A DNA stretch of 64,000 nt from an uncultured Phycisphaerae bacterium (GTDB taxonomy: Bacteria > Planctomycetota > Phycisphaerae > UBA1845 > Fen-1342), in NCBI GenBank assembly GCA_937928595.1, contig CALGJV010000014.1:1-64000 (forward strand). Reading direction: 5' to 3'. The notes under the pieces are model-generated. The model ran no database searches and was not told the origin of the DNA. It saw nothing but the letters and a program-made list of their open reading frames with translations. Both the position numbers and the translations under genes were made by a program. Each line of letters starts with the position of its first letter. Position 1 is the stretch's first letter. Below are positions 42,316-51,916 of this stretch, piece by piece.

Positions 42316-44607
42316 CTACAGCAGGTCGAGGGGGTCCACGTCCACCACGCACCGCTGCGTCGCCGGCCGCAGCAGCCGGTTGTCCGCGGCGGCCCGCAGG
42401 AAGTGCGTCAGCGTGCCGTCGCGCGGGCCGCGGACCAGCACCTGGTAGCGCGACAGGCCGCGCAGGCGCGGTCGCACGCACGGCTCGGCCGGGTCCACCC
42501 GCAGGCGAGCGTCGAGCCGGCCCGCCAGCGTGCGCAGGGCGTCGGCCAGCCGTCGGGCGGCGTCCCGCGCCCGTCCGGGACGATCATCGGCGACCACGAC
42601 CCGCGCGAGCCGCGTCCACGGCGGCCACTCCAGCGCGCGACGGGCCTCGAGCTCACGCGCGGCGAAGGACTCGTAGTCGATGCGCAGCGCGTCCGCCACC
42701 GTGGCCGACGGCCGGCGGCACTGCACCAGCGCGAGCGATTCGCCCGCGCGGCGCCCGGCGCGCCCGACGACCTGCACGATGAGCTGGAAGACGCGCTCGG
42801 CGGCCCGAAAATCCGGCAGCGCGAGCGCGGCGTCCGCGTCGATCACGCCGACCAGCCGCACGCGCGGGAAGTCCAGGCCCTTCGCGATCATCTGCGTGCC
42901 GAGCAGCACGTCTGCGGCCCCTTCCTCGAACGCCCGCAGCGCCGCCTCGTAATCGCTCCGCCGCCGCATCGTATCGCGGTCCAGGCGCAGCAGCCGCAGC
43001 CCCGGCAGCGTCGTGTGCAGCTCGTCCTCGAGTCGCTGGACGCCCGCGCCGCACCGCTCCAGCCGACCGCCGCAGGTGTCATCCCGGCACGTCGCGGGCG
43101 CGTCCTGCGCCCGGCCGCAGCGGTGGCACTTCAGCCGGCCGTCCGACTTGTGGAAGACCAGCGCGACGCCGCAATGCTCGCACGTGAGCACCTGCCCGCA
43201 CTGCGCGCAGCGCAGCGCGACGGCGAAGCCGCGGCGGTTGTGCAGGAGGATGGCCTGCGCACCGGCGTTCCGCACCGCGCGCAACTGCTCGACGAGCTCG
43301 ACGGAGAGCAGCGTGACGCCCCGCTCCCGGGTCGGTGTGCATGCCAGCCGCGCCACCGGCAGTTGCGCTCCCGGCACGCGCTCCGGCAGCCGCAGCAGTC
43401 GAAAGTGCGGGCGTCGCTCGACGTTGTGCCACGTCTCGAGCGCGGGCGTCGCGGAGCCGAGCACGACCGGCACCCCCTCGAGCTGGGCGCGCCGGATCGC
43501 GACGTCGCGCGCGTGGTAGTACGGCGCCGCCAGGTTCTTGAAGCTGCTTTCCTGCTCCTCATCCACGACCAGCAGGCCGAGCCGCGGGCACGGCGCGAAG
43601 ACCGCCGCGCGGGTCCCGAGCACCACGTCGCACGAGCCGGCGGCGATCGCGGCGTGCGCGGCCAGCCGCTCGCGCGGCGCCAGTCGGCTGTGCAGCACCG
43701 CCACGCGTCCGAACCGCCGACGCAGGCGCGCGACGAGCTGCGTCGTCAGCGCGATCTCCGGAATGAGCAGCACGGCCTGCCGCCCCGCCGCCACGACCGC
43801 CCGGATCGCGCGGACGTAGACTTCCGTCTTGCCGCTGCCGGGCACGCCGAACAGCACGAATACGCGAAACGACGGCGCGGGTGCCGCGGCCGCGCGGATC
43901 TCGTCCAGCGCCGCCTGCTGGCCGGGCGTCAGCGCGAAGGCATCCTCGTCAACCGTGGCCGGTCCGCCCGGGTCCGGCGGCTCGACCGGCGCCGCGGGCG
44001 GCGCGTCTTCCGTACGCACGCTGCGAGCCAGCACTCCGCCGGCCACCAAGCGCCGGAGGACCGCGGCCGACGCGCCCGTCCGCGCGGCCAGTTCGCGGCG
44101 CGGCAGCGGCCCCTCGGCCAGCGCCGCCAGCACCGCCCGCTGGCGGGGGGTCAGACGGGCGGGGGCGGCACCCGGCCCCCGCTCCAGGTACTCGACGCGG
44201 CGGGTCGGCGGCCGCCGCAGGCCGAGCGGCAGCACGGCCGCGAATACCTTCCACGGCGGACACGCGTAGTACTCACTGATCCACAGGCCCAGCGTCACCA
44301 GCGCTGCCGACAACGGCAGCGGCGACCCGGCGACATCTGCGATGGGTGGGCGCGTCTGGTCCCACGGCCGTTCCGCGATCCCCACACACAGCCCGTCGAC
44401 CATGCGGCGCCCGCTGCGAAGCGGAACGCGCACCGGCGTGCCGATGGCGATCTGAGCGAGGAGGGCGTCCGGTACGGCATATGGGACCGGGGCGAACACC
44501 GGCGCCCGGAGAATCACGTCGGCGACGTGTTGCCGCGCGGCTTCACCGGCGCCGGGCATCAGCCAGTATTGGCGGACCTTGCGGGAGCCTTCGCCGCGCC
44601 GGGCCAT
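42316..44607 (-). CDS. priA: Primosomal replication protein N' (PriA helicase)
   Basis: 763 residues. The N-terminal 3'-DNA-binding domain is followed by Walker A GVPGSGKTEVYVRAI, the DEEQ box LLVVDEEQESSFKN, and zinc motifs (CAQCGQVLTCEHCG, CHRCGRAQDAPATC, then CGGRLERCG). Helicase motifs V/VI include GTQMIAKGLDFPRV and QVVGRAGRR. It restarts stalled replication forks. The start is the ATG with AGGAGG upstream; 43 additional codons in the longer frame lack support. Confidence 0.95.
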   Translation of the reverse strand: MARRGEGSRKVRQYWLMPGAGEAARQHVADVILRAPVFAPVPYAVPDALLAQIAIGTPVRVPLRSGRRMVDGLCVGIAERPWDQTRPPIADVAGSPLPLSAALVTLGLWISEYYACPPWKVFAAVLPLGLRRPPTRRVEYLERGPGAAPARLTPRQRAVLAALAEGPLPRRELAARTGASAAVLRRLVAGGVLARSVRTEDAPPAAPVEPPDPGGPATVDEDAFALTPGQQAALDEIRAAAAPAPSFRVFVLFGVPGSGKTEVYVRAIRAVVAAGRQAVLLIPEIALTTQLVARLRRRFGRVAVLHSRLAPRERLAAHAAIAAGSCDVVLGTRAAVFAPCPRLGLLVVDEEQESSFKNLAAPYYHARDVAIRRAQLEGVPVVLGSATPALETWHNVERRPHFRLLRLPERVPGAQLPVARLACTPTRERGVTLLSVELVEQLRAVRNAGAQAILLHNRRGFAVALRCAQCGQVLTCEHCGVALVFHKSDGRLKCHRCGRAQDAPATCRDDTCGGRLERCGAGVQRLEDELHTTLPGLRLLRLDRDTMRRRSDYEAALRAFEEGAADVLLGTQMIAKGLDFPRVRLVGVIDADAALALPDFRAAERVFQLIVQVVGRAGRRAGESLALVQCRRPSATVADALRIDYESFAARELEARRALEWPPWTRLARVVVADDRPGRARDAARRLADALRTLAGRLDARLRVDPAEPCVRPRLRGLSRYQVLVRGPRDGTLTHFLRAAADNRLLRPATQRCVVDVDPLDLL

Positions 44608-44861
44608 GCCGCGGGCCTCCTGTCGCCGCGTCGGGCGCGGCGCTCGACACATTATGGGCCGCGGGTCCGCAGGCCGCACGTTGATCCGGGACGACAACGC
44701 GATTGCGGTTGCCGCCCTACTGTAAACCCCGAACAAGGTGGCCGATGACAGACCAGTACGGCTGATCCGGGGCCCGCGGCGGCGGTACGCAGCGTTGCAC
44801 GGGGCCGGTGCCGGACGGGGGCGGCGCCCGTCCAGTGATGGTACACCCAGGAAGATTCGAG

Positions 44862-45884
44862 ATGGCGGACACGCCGGCAGAACACATCGTGGTCGTGGAC
44901 GACGATACGGCGCTGCTCGCGCTGCTGACGCGGCAGTTGCAGCGGGCCGGGTTCGAAGTTCACGCGTTCGACTCAGGTCCTCCCGCGCTGGAGGCCGTGT
45001 CCAGGCTGGTTACGTGCCTGGTCGTGGCGGACTGGAACATGCCCGGCATGGACGGCCTTCAGCTCTGCCGCGCCGTGCGCGAGCTCGAGGCGATGCAGGC
45101 GGTCCAGCAGGTCTACTTCATCCTTTTAACCGCCCACGACCGCAAGGAACAGGTTGTCGAGGGGCTCGCCGCCGGCGCCAACGACTACCTCACCAAGCCC
45201 TACCACGAAGGCGAACTGCTGGCCCGTGTGCGCGTCGGTGAGCGCATGGTGCGGCTGTCGCGCGAACTGCTGCAACGCACGGTCGAACTGCACAAAGCCA
45301 ACGCTCAGATGGCGGTTCTGGCTGCCCGCCTGGAACAGCAGGCCCGCTCGGATACTCTGACCGGGCTGCCGAACCGACGCTGCCTGTTCGAGCGCTTCCA
45401 CGAGCAGTGGGAGCTGAGCACGCGCAGCGGCCTACCGCTGAGCTGCGTCGTCATCGACGTGGACCGCTTCAAGCAGATCAACGACACGTTCGGGCATGCC
45501 ACCGGTGACCTCGTGCTGCAAAAACTCGCCGAAGTCCTGCGAGACTCCTCGCGGCGTCCGGACCTGTGCGCCCGGTACGGCGGTGAAGAGTTCGCGATCG
45601 TCTGCCCCGCCACCGACTTGAGGGGCGCGGCACAGCTCGCCGAGCGACTTCGCGCGGCGGTGGAGCTGGAGTCCAGCACTTGGAGCCTCGGCCCGCCGCG
45701 CATCACGGTCAGTTGCGGCGTGGCCGAGCGCCGCTCGGACATGCCCGGACCGGACGAGCTCCTGCGGCTGGCCGACGCCATGCTCTACGAGGCCAAGGCC
45801 CACGGACGCAACCAGGTCTGGCGCTGCGTCGGTGCGGGCGGCGGCGAACGCGTGCCAGCCGAAACGGCCCTGAGCACCTCCTGA
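44862..45884 (+). CDS. Response regulator with GGDEF diguanylate cyclase output
   Basis: 340 residues. Residues ~5-125 form a receiver domain (VVVDDDTALL; phospho-acceptor Asp in VADWNMPGMDG; TKPYHEGELL), then a short coiled-coil linker and a GGDEF domain (TLTGLPNRRCLFE, DVDRFKQINDTFGHATGD). The active site is RYGGEEF, an accepted active variant. It would make cyclic-di-GMP on phosphorylation. No I-site RxxD is obvious five residues upstream. The start at MADTPAEH has AGGAAG upstream. Confidence 0.93.
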   Translation: MADTPAEHIVVVDDDTALLALLTRQLQRAGFEVHAFDSGPPALEAVSRLVTCLVVADWNMPGMDGLQLCRAVRELEAMQAVQQVYFILLTAHDRKEQVVEGLAAGANDYLTKPYHEGELLARVRVGERMVRLSRELLQRTVELHKANAQMAVLAARLEQQARSDTLTGLPNRRCLFERFHEQWELSTRSGLPLSCVVIDVDRFKQINDTFGHATGDLVLQKLAEVLRDSSRRPDLCARYGGEEFAIVCPATDLRGAAQLAERLRAAVELESSTWSLGPPRITVSCGVAERRSDMPGPDELLRLADAMLYEAKAHGRNQVWRCVGAGGGERVPAETALSTS

Positions 45885-45973
45885 GCCGGCTCCGCCGGCA
45901 CGCGGACCGACCCGCGCAGAGCCGCCGACGGGTTCGCGGTGCCGGCCGTTGGCCCGTCCCATCCACCCGCGTC

Positions 45974-45979
45974 TACAAT
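45974..45979 (+). promoter_or_regulatory. -10 element of surE, probably leaderless
   Basis: TACAAT ends 6 bases before the surE GTG, the same spacing as TATACT before rarA. TTGGCC lies 19 bases upstream and is a weak -35 candidate. Confidence 0.45.
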
Positions 45980-45985
45980 GCCCGC

Positions 45986-46750
45986 GTGCATGTGCTCCTG
46001 ACCAACGACGACGGCATTCTCGCGCCGGGGCTGGCGGCGCTGTACCGCGCCGTCGCCGACCTCGGCCGCGTAGACGTCGTGGCCCCGGCCGACTCGCAGT
46101 CCGCCGTCGGGCATGCGATCTCGGTGCTCAAGCCGCTCGCCGTGCGGCGGCTCCATGTCGGAAACACGTTCCACGGGTGGAGTGTCGCGGGGCGGCCGGC
46201 CGACTGCGTGAAGCTGGCGATGATCGAGCTGCTGGATCGCCAGCCCGATCTCGTCCTCAGCGGGATCAACGCGGGCGCCAACACCGGCGTGAACGTGCTG
46301 TACAGCGGGACCGTGGCCGGGGCGATCGAGGGGGCGCTCTTCGGCGTGCCGGCGGTGGCAATTTCGCAGGAACTCTGCGACGAGCTCGATTTCGACCGCT
46401 CGGGAGCGGTCGCGCGCCGCGTGCTGGACACTTTTCTCGCCACCCGCCCCGCGCCCGGAATGTGCATCAGCATCAACCTCCCGGCGTCGCGCCCCGGCTG
46501 GCCGCGCGGCGTCCGCTGCTGCCCGCAGGCACCCGTCAGCTGGCAGGAGCACTACCGCAAGCAGGTCAATTCGGACGGCGAAACGATCTACTGGCTCGAC
46601 GGGTGGCAGTCCGACGAAACCGGGACGCCGGACAGCGACGTCGCGGCCGTGCGCGACGGGTTCGTGGCCGTGACGCCGCTGCGGGCCGACTTGACGGACC
46701 GCGACCGGCTCGACGCGTTACGCGCATGGCCGTGGCCGAGACTGGACTGA
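45986..46750 (+). CDS. surE: 5'/3'-nucleotidase SurE
   Basis: 254 residues. The family signature LLTNDDGILAPGLAALY begins at residue 4, with further motifs APADSQSAVGHAIS, DLVLSGINAGANTGVNVLYSGTVAGAIEG and the C-terminal VTPLRADLTD. It dephosphorylates nucleoside monophosphates and short polyphosphates using a divalent metal. The GTG start is the only in-frame option that keeps the N-terminal strand. Its end lies 29 bases from the convergent redox operon. Confidence 0.95.
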   Translation: MHVLLTNDDGILAPGLAALYRAVADLGRVDVVAPADSQSAVGHAISVLKPLAVRRLHVGNTFHGWSVAGRPADCVKLAMIELLDRQPDLVLSGINAGANTGVNVLYSGTVAGAIEGALFGVPAVAISQELCDELDFDRSGAVARRVLDTFLATRPAPGMCISINLPASRPGWPRGVRCCPQAPVSWQEHYRKQVNSDGETIYWLDGWQSDETGTPDSDVAAVRDGFVAVTPLRADLTDRDRLDALRAWPWPRLD

Positions 46751-46779
46751 GAACGCCGCGCTCGGCGTATCGCCGGCGT

Positions 46780-47442
46780 TCACACGCGCGTGTTAGGCCG
46801 GCGCGGCGTGAGCGCGCCGGTCGGGCAGGCGGCGGCGACGCGCCGGCCCGCGCGCGTCAGGGCAGCGGCCACGGACTGCTCGAACGGGACGCCGATGCGC
46901 GCGTCGCTGCCCCGGCCGACCACGGTCAGGCCGAGGGGCTCGCCGACCTGCTCGGCCAGCTGCACGCAGAGTCCGCAGAGAATGCACTTGCCGGGGTCGA
47001 AGATGATCTCGGGGTGATCGTCCCGCGGCGTGCTCGGGCGCGGCGTCGCCGCGAAACGCCGCGGATTCGCGCCGTAGGCCAGCGCGTACTTGCGCAGGCG
47101 GCAGAGCTCCTCCTGGCCGCAGTCGCAGGGACCGTCGCCGCGCAGACCGCAGGCCGTGGCGTGCTCGGAGAGCAGCAGCTCCAGCGCCGTGCGGCGCAGC
47201 GCGCGAAGCGCCTCGGTTTCGCTCTCGATGCGCTGGCCGTCCTCGGCCGGCGTCGCGCACGCGGGGACGATCCGGCCGGTCTCGACCAGCCGCACGACGC
47301 ACGCCATGCAGGACGTGTTGGGCGTGCAGCCCGGGTGGTAGCAGAGCGCCGGAATGTCGTGCCCGGCCTTGCGGACCGCGGCCAGCAGGTTGCTGCCCGG
47401 GGCCACATCGACTACGACGTCATCGACGATCACGCGCGGCAC
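46780..47442 (-). CDS. NuoG N-terminal/HoxU-like Fe-S subunit
   Basis: 220 residues with no hydrogenase or molybdopterin domain attached. The [2Fe-2S] motif is CYHPGCTPNTSCMACVVR with the fourth Cys in VPACATP. The His-Cys [4Fe-4S] site typical of NuoG/HoxU is in HATACGLRGDGPCDCGQEELC, and a further [4Fe-4S] site is CILCGLC with a late CPTGAL. It should pass electrons from the NuoEF fusion encoded just upstream; the start overlaps that gene by 13 bases with AGGAG 5 bases before GTG. A GTG nine bases further on, overlapping the stop (GTGA), is an alternative. Confidence 0.85.
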   Translation of the reverse strand: MPRVIVDDVVVDVAPGSNLLAAVRKAGHDIPALCYHPGCTPNTSCMACVVRLVETGRIVPACATPAEDGQRIESETEALRALRRTALELLLSEHATACGLRGDGPCDCGQEELCRLRKYALAYGANPRRFAATPRPSTPRDDHPEIIFDPGKCILCGLCVQLAEQVGEPLGLTVVGRGSDARIGVPFEQSVAAALTRAGRRVAAACPTGALTPRRPNTRV

Positions 47443-50321
47443 ACGGACTCCTCGGGCTCGGCCGATGCGGGCCGCGGCGGAGCGGCGGTCCGCCCCACGC
47501 GCGGCGAGACGATCTCGATGGCGCCTTCCGGACAGCGCACGCGGCACCCGTCGCAGCGCGTGCAGCGGCCGGTGTCGATCGTGTGCCGCTCGTACGGCCG
47601 CGGCAGGATCGCGTCGGCCGGGCAGTGCTGCGCGCAGAGCGTGCAGCCGGTGCAGCGCTCGGTGATGACGTAATCAATCAGCGCGGCGCAGCGGCCCGCG
47701 GGGCAGCGGCCCGCGACGTGAGCTTCGTACTCCGCGCGGAAGTAGCGCAGCGTCGTGAGCACCGGGTTCGGAGCGGTGCGACCCAGCCCGCAAAGGCTGC
47801 CGAGCCCGACGTGCCCGGCGAGCCGCTCGAGCTCGTCGAGGTCGGCGGGGCGGCCCCGGCCCGCGACGAGCCGCTCTAGGACGTCGAGCATGCGGCGCGT
47901 GCCGACGCGGCACGGCCCGCACTTGCCGCAGGACTGGCTCTGGGTGAAGCTCAGGAAGTAGCGGGCCATGTCGACCATGCAGTCGCCGTCGTCCAGCACG
48001 ACCAGGCCGCCCGACCCCAGCATGGCGCCGACCTCCGCCAGGGCGTCGAAATCGACCGGCGTGTCGAGCAGCGCGGCGGGCACGCACCCGCCCGACGGGC
48101 CGCCGATCTGGACGGCCTTCAGCCGGCGCGGCCGCGGCCCGGCGGCGGTCGCCTCCGGTCGGACGCCGCCGCCGATGTCGTCGATGATTTCGCGCAGGCT
48201 CACGCCCATCGGCACCTCGATGAGACCCCCGCGCGCGATCTTGCCGGCGAGTGCGAAGACCTTCGTGCCGCGGCTGCGCGGCGTGCCGACCGCGGCGAAC
48301 GCCTCCGGCCCGCGGCGGATGATCCACGGAATGCACGCCAGCGTCTCCACGTTGTTCACCAGCGTCGGGCAGTCCTCCAGGCCGCGCTCGGCCGGGTACG
48401 GCGGCCGCAGGGTCGGCGTGCCGCGCCGACCTTCGAGCGAGGCGATCAGGGCCGTCTCCTCGCCGCAGACGAACGCGCCGGCGCCGTGGACGACGCGGAA
48501 GTGCGGGTGCGCGGGGGTCGCGCCCTCGGCCGACGAATGCAGCAGGCCGTGCCGCACGCAGGTCCGCAGCGCCGCCTCGATCCGCTCGCAGGCCAGCGGG
48601 TACTCGGCCCGGATGTAGAAGACTCCCGCGGCCGCCCCGACGGCCCGCGCGGCGATCGCCAGGCCCTCGATGATGCGGTAGGGGTACGACTCCATCAGCA
48701 TCCGGTCCATGAACGCGCCGGGGTCGCCTTCGTCGCCGTTGCAGATCACGAACTTGCAGGCCCCCGGCGCGTCGTGCACACGCCGCCACTTCGTGCCCGT
48801 CGGAAAGCCCGCGCCGCCGCGGCCGCGCAAGCCGCTGTGCTGTACCCGGTCGATGATCTCGATCGGCGTCAGCCCCGTGCGGCAGCGCTCCAGCGCGACG
48901 AAGCCTTCGTGCCGGACGTACTCGTCGAAGTCCAGCGGATCGAGCCGCCCGGCGTGCTCGGTCGCGATGTGGATCTGCCGCCCGAGAAACGCCGCAAGCT
49001 GCGGGTCGCGCGGCTGACGTGGCTGCGGCGCGGGCGGCACCGGCCGCGGCCGACGGCGCAGCGGGACCGCCGCGTCACGCAGGGCGCTCGCCACGCGCGC
49101 GACGGGGTGCCGCGCGAGGTGCCGGCGCGCGATCGCGGCGGCCTGGTCGGGCGTGACGCGCGTGAAGATCAGCGGCTCGCGGCCGTCGCGGCTGATCTCG
49201 ACGAACGGGGTCTGGTGGCACATGCCGACGCAGCCGACCCGCTTCAGCTCGACGGGCGCGCCGCCGCGCGCCACGGCCGCGCGGAGCGCCTCGTACACGG
49301 CGCCGCTGCCGTTGGCGACGCAGCACGATCCGAGACCGATGCGCACTTCGATCCGATGGGCCCCCGCCGCCCGCGTCGGCGGCTCCGGGGGCGCGGCGGC
49401 CCGCCTCGCGCCGTCGGTCGGGACCGTCAGCACCGCCTGGAGGGCGTCCGGCTGCACGCGGCCGTGTGTGACCCCGTCGATCTGCACCACCGGCGCCAGC
49501 GTGCAGCAGCCCAGGCACGGCACCGGCTCGACCGTGTAGCGGCGCTGCGGGTCGGTATCGTCGCCCGCGGGAATGCCGAGACGGCGACCGAGCTCGGCCG
49601 CGACGCGGTCGGCGCCGGCGGCATGGCAGGCCGTGCCCACGCAGACGCGGACGTGGTGCTCGCCGAGCGGGCGCCGCCGGAACTGCGGGTAGAACGAGAC
49701 GACGCCCGCGAGCTGGGCGGGCGTGATGCGCGTGCGCTCGCAGATGCGTCGCAGCGCCGCCTCCGGGATGTAGCGGAACCGCGCCTGCAACGCGTGCAGG
49801 ATCGGCAGGACCGCCGCGGGGGCGGTGCCGCACCGGTCGATGATCGCATCCACGGCCGCGAGATCGACATCGTCCACACACGCGCAGGTCGGCGGCTCAC
49901 TTGTCGCGGTCGGCACGGCCGGGCCCGGCCTCGGGGGCTCGGCCTGGCGCTGCGCGACCCGAACCTGCAACTGAACGAGCTGCGGCGGCACGGGCACGCC
50001 CGGATGCCGCAGCGCGAGAAACCCCTTCGTCGCAGCCACGCAGACGGCCGCCGCGGCCAGCAGCCCCCACGCGAGCCGCTCCGACCGGCGATCGCGCGCC
50101 AGCGAATCGGCCGTCTGTTCGTCCAGCAAGCGTTGGAGCTCCGGCGCTTGCCGGGCGTCCTCCTGCACGGCCGCGGTCAACTCCGCGATGCGCTGCTGTG
50201 CGGCGGCCTGAGCGCGCGCACTGCGTACGGCATCGACCGCCAGCAGCATCGCGAGCGTGAGCGTGGCGGCGCCCGCAACCAGAGCCAGCGTACCAGCCAG
50301 GATGCGCCGCGCCCGCGTCAT
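47430..50321 (-). CDS. Membrane-anchored NuoE-NuoF fusion, NADH-oxidising flavoprotein
   Basis: 963 residues. In order: two membrane helices (~7-29 and ~82-104) separated by a predicted coiled coil; a NuoE-like [2Fe-2S] domain (~150-290; CVGTACHAAG, CLGCCTLAP); a second thioredoxin-like [2Fe-2S] domain (~320-400; GLGSCCVANGSG, CVGMC); a NuoF core with FMN motif GRGGAGFPTGTKW, NADH region CNGDEGDPGAFMDRM and cluster motif SCGKCGPCRVGTRRML; and a C-terminal pair of [4Fe-4S] motifs (CTGCTLCAQHCP, CTRCDGCRVRCP). Soluble homologues are usually two or three separate chains without the membrane hairpin. GGAGG precedes the ATG. Confidence 0.9.
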   Translation of the reverse strand: MTRARRILAGTLALVAGAATLTLAMLLAVDAVRSARAQAAAQQRIAELTAAVQEDARQAPELQRLLDEQTADSLARDRRSERLAWGLLAAAAVCVAATKGFLALRHPGVPVPPQLVQLQVRVAQRQAEPPRPGPAVPTATSEPPTCACVDDVDLAAVDAIIDRCGTAPAAVLPILHALQARFRYIPEAALRRICERTRITPAQLAGVVSFYPQFRRRPLGEHHVRVCVGTACHAAGADRVAAELGRRLGIPAGDDTDPQRRYTVEPVPCLGCCTLAPVVQIDGVTHGRVQPDALQAVLTVPTDGARRAAAPPEPPTRAAGAHRIEVRIGLGSCCVANGSGAVYEALRAAVARGGAPVELKRVGCVGMCHQTPFVEISRDGREPLIFTRVTPDQAAAIARRHLARHPVARVASALRDAAVPLRRRPRPVPPAPQPRQPRDPQLAAFLGRQIHIATEHAGRLDPLDFDEYVRHEGFVALERCRTGLTPIEIIDRVQHSGLRGRGGAGFPTGTKWRRVHDAPGACKFVICNGDEGDPGAFMDRMLMESYPYRIIEGLAIAARAVGAAAGVFYIRAEYPLACERIEAALRTCVRHGLLHSSAEGATPAHPHFRVVHGAGAFVCGEETALIASLEGRRGTPTLRPPYPAERGLEDCPTLVNNVETLACIPWIIRRGPEAFAAVGTPRSRGTKVFALAGKIARGGLIEVPMGVSLREIIDDIGGGVRPEATAAGPRPRRLKAVQIGGPSGGCVPAALLDTPVDFDALAEVGAMLGSGGLVVLDDGDCMVDMARYFLSFTQSQSCGKCGPCRVGTRRMLDVLERLVAGRGRPADLDELERLAGHVGLGSLCGLGRTAPNPVLTTLRYFRAEYEAHVAGRCPAGRCAALIDYVITERCTGCTLCAQHCPADAILPRPYERHTIDTGRCTRCDGCRVRCPEGAIEIVSPRVGRTAAPPRPASAEPEESVCRA

Positions 50322-51322
50322 GAGCGGGCCTCCGCCGCTGCGGCGGGCGCGCCGTTGGGAACGTGGTGGCGCGGGCAGTGCCGGTAGCACCGAGCGCAGG
50401 ACACGCAGTCCGTCCGGACGGCGCGGCGCTCCTCGATCGCGCCGTACGGGCAGGCGGTCGCGCACAGCCCGCAGTCGTACTCCCTGTCGGGCGTGATGCT
50501 CACGCTGCGCCACGCCACCCGTGCCGGCAGCGAAAGCAGCGCGCCGTACGGGCAGAGCCAGCGGCAGTAAGGGCGCCCGATGACCGTGCCGAGCACCAGA
50601 AAGGTCCCGCCCAGCACCAGCATGTAGGCGGGACCGGCGAACCGGAACAACGGCACGAACGGGTCGAAGCGGCAGATGATGAAGTCGCGCACCGGCGCCG
50701 GCCGCACCGCGAGCGTTAGCGCCAGGCCGAGGTAAGCCCAGCGCAGCCAGCGCAGCGCGCGATCCACCCGCGCCGGCACCTGGATCGGCCGCAGGAGCAC
50801 GAGTTCTTGGATGGCGCCCAGCGGGCACACGCCGCCGCAGAACACCCGGCCGAACAGCGCGGCCGCCATGAGCGGCAACAGGAAGATCGCGACCGTGAAA
50901 TAGGAGACGGCGTACTGCGGGTCAGTCAGGGCCACGGCGACGTTCTGGATGGATCCGATCGGGCAGACGCACCCCCGGCGATAGAAGCCGAAATACGCCA
51001 CGCCGCCGACGGCCAGCAGGAGCATCCCCGCGCGGCTGCGGCGCGCCAGGCTGAGCCAGGCCCCGAGGCCCAGCCCGACGGCGAGCAGGCCCACATCCAC
51101 CGCCTCGCGCCACTGCGCCCGCGGCGGCGCGTGCTGCACGACGGGCGTCCGGTAGTCCGCCCCGATGTCACGCTCCTGCGGGGCGGCCTCCACCGGGCGG
51201 GCGTAGTCGACGTGCTGCGCCGCGGCGAGAACCGCGCCGGCCAGCAGCAACAGCGCCGTCCCGAGCAGCCCGAGCGCGCGGCGCTTGCGAATCCGGTCGG
51301 GGGTGGGGGGCGTCGACGCCAT
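50318..51322 (-). CDS. NapH/CcoG-like membrane Fe-S protein
   Basis: 334 residues. One N-terminal helix is followed by a periplasm-facing loop and four helices between ~80 and ~260 carrying CVCPIGSIQN, CGGVCPLGAIQE and CRWLCPYGALL. A soluble C-terminus has two [4Fe-4S] motifs (CGLCATACPYGA and CVSCARCYRHCP). This matches the NapH-type quinol dehydrogenase module that moves electrons between the quinone pool and Fe-S partners. It overlaps the NuoEF fusion start by 4 bases. The start could also be a GTG at 51331 that overlaps the upstream stop. Confidence 0.85.
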   Translation of the reverse strand: MASTPPTPDRIRKRRALGLLGTALLLLAGAVLAAAQHVDYARPVEAAPQERDIGADYRTPVVQHAPPRAQWREAVDVGLLAVGLGLGAWLSLARRSRAGMLLLAVGGVAYFGFYRRGCVCPIGSIQNVAVALTDPQYAVSYFTVAIFLLPLMAAALFGRVFCGGVCPLGAIQELVLLRPIQVPARVDRALRWLRWAYLGLALTLAVRPAPVRDFIICRFDPFVPLFRFAGPAYMLVLGGTFLVLGTVIGRPYCRWLCPYGALLSLPARVAWRSVSITPDREYDCGLCATACPYGAIEERRAVRTDCVSCARCYRHCPRHHVPNGAPAAAAEARS

Positions 51323-51327
51323 CGGGA

Positions 51328-51912
51328 TCACGCATCCAGCGGGCGGCGCGCGTACGCGTCGTCCGGGCAGGCGCTGGCGATGGCGCAGCGGTTGCAGTCC
51401 ACGCACAGGTCGTACCGCACCGCGAGCCGGATGGAGCCGAGGCCCGCCGGCTCCTTGCAGCCCATCACGCACTTGCCGCACCCATTGCACTTCGTCTCGT
51501 CGATCACGTACTCGTAGTAGTTGTTCGCCGGGTCCCGCGGGTCGAAATCGCCGATGACCGTCCGCACGATCGCGTCCCGCGGGCAGAGCTTGTGGCTCGG
51601 CAGGCCGTCCGGGCCCACCGCGCTCTTGATGTCGAAGTACGCCGGGCAGATGTAGCACCGGCCGCACTTCGCGTGGTCATTGACCGCCCGCACGGCCGAG
51701 AGCGCCAGCACGCAGGTCGTCGCGCACTTGTCGCAGACGGGAACGCCGACCGCGCCGTGCCGGCTGTTCACACAGCGTTCGACGTCGAGCTGCCACACGC
51801 CTTCGCGCCCGGCCTTGAGCGCGAGAAACGCCCCGACGCCGCCGAGACCGACGAGCGTGGCGCCGCGGGCCGCCGTCTGGAGCACCTCCCGTCGCGTGTA
51901 CTGCTCTGCCAT
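51328..51912 (-). CDS. NapG/MauM-type exported ferredoxin
   Basis: 194 residues. The N-terminus has a twin-arginine-like YTRREVLQTAA followed by a hydrophobic stretch (residues ~13-32), which may stay as an anchor. Four cysteine clusters follow: near CDKCATTC, CGRCYICP, CNGCGKCVMGC and CVDCNRCAIASACP. NapG proteins relay electrons with NapH at the periplasmic side of the membrane. It lies 5 bases before the NapH-like gene. Confidence 0.87.
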   Translation of the reverse strand: MAEQYTRREVLQTAARGATLVGLGGVGAFLALKAGREGVWQLDVERCVNSRHGAVGVPVCDKCATTCVLALSAVRAVNDHAKCGRCYICPAYFDIKSAVGPDGLPSHKLCPRDAIVRTVIGDFDPRDPANNYYEYVIDETKCNGCGKCVMGCKEPAGLGSIRLAVRYDLCVDCNRCAIASACPDDAYARRPLDA

Positions 51913-51916
51913 GCGC

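Noticed and set aside
45880-47673. Plus-strand frame running through surE and opposite the HoxU-like gene
   Set aside because: It is shifted relative to surE and antisense to the redox gene; repetitive Arg/Ala composition.
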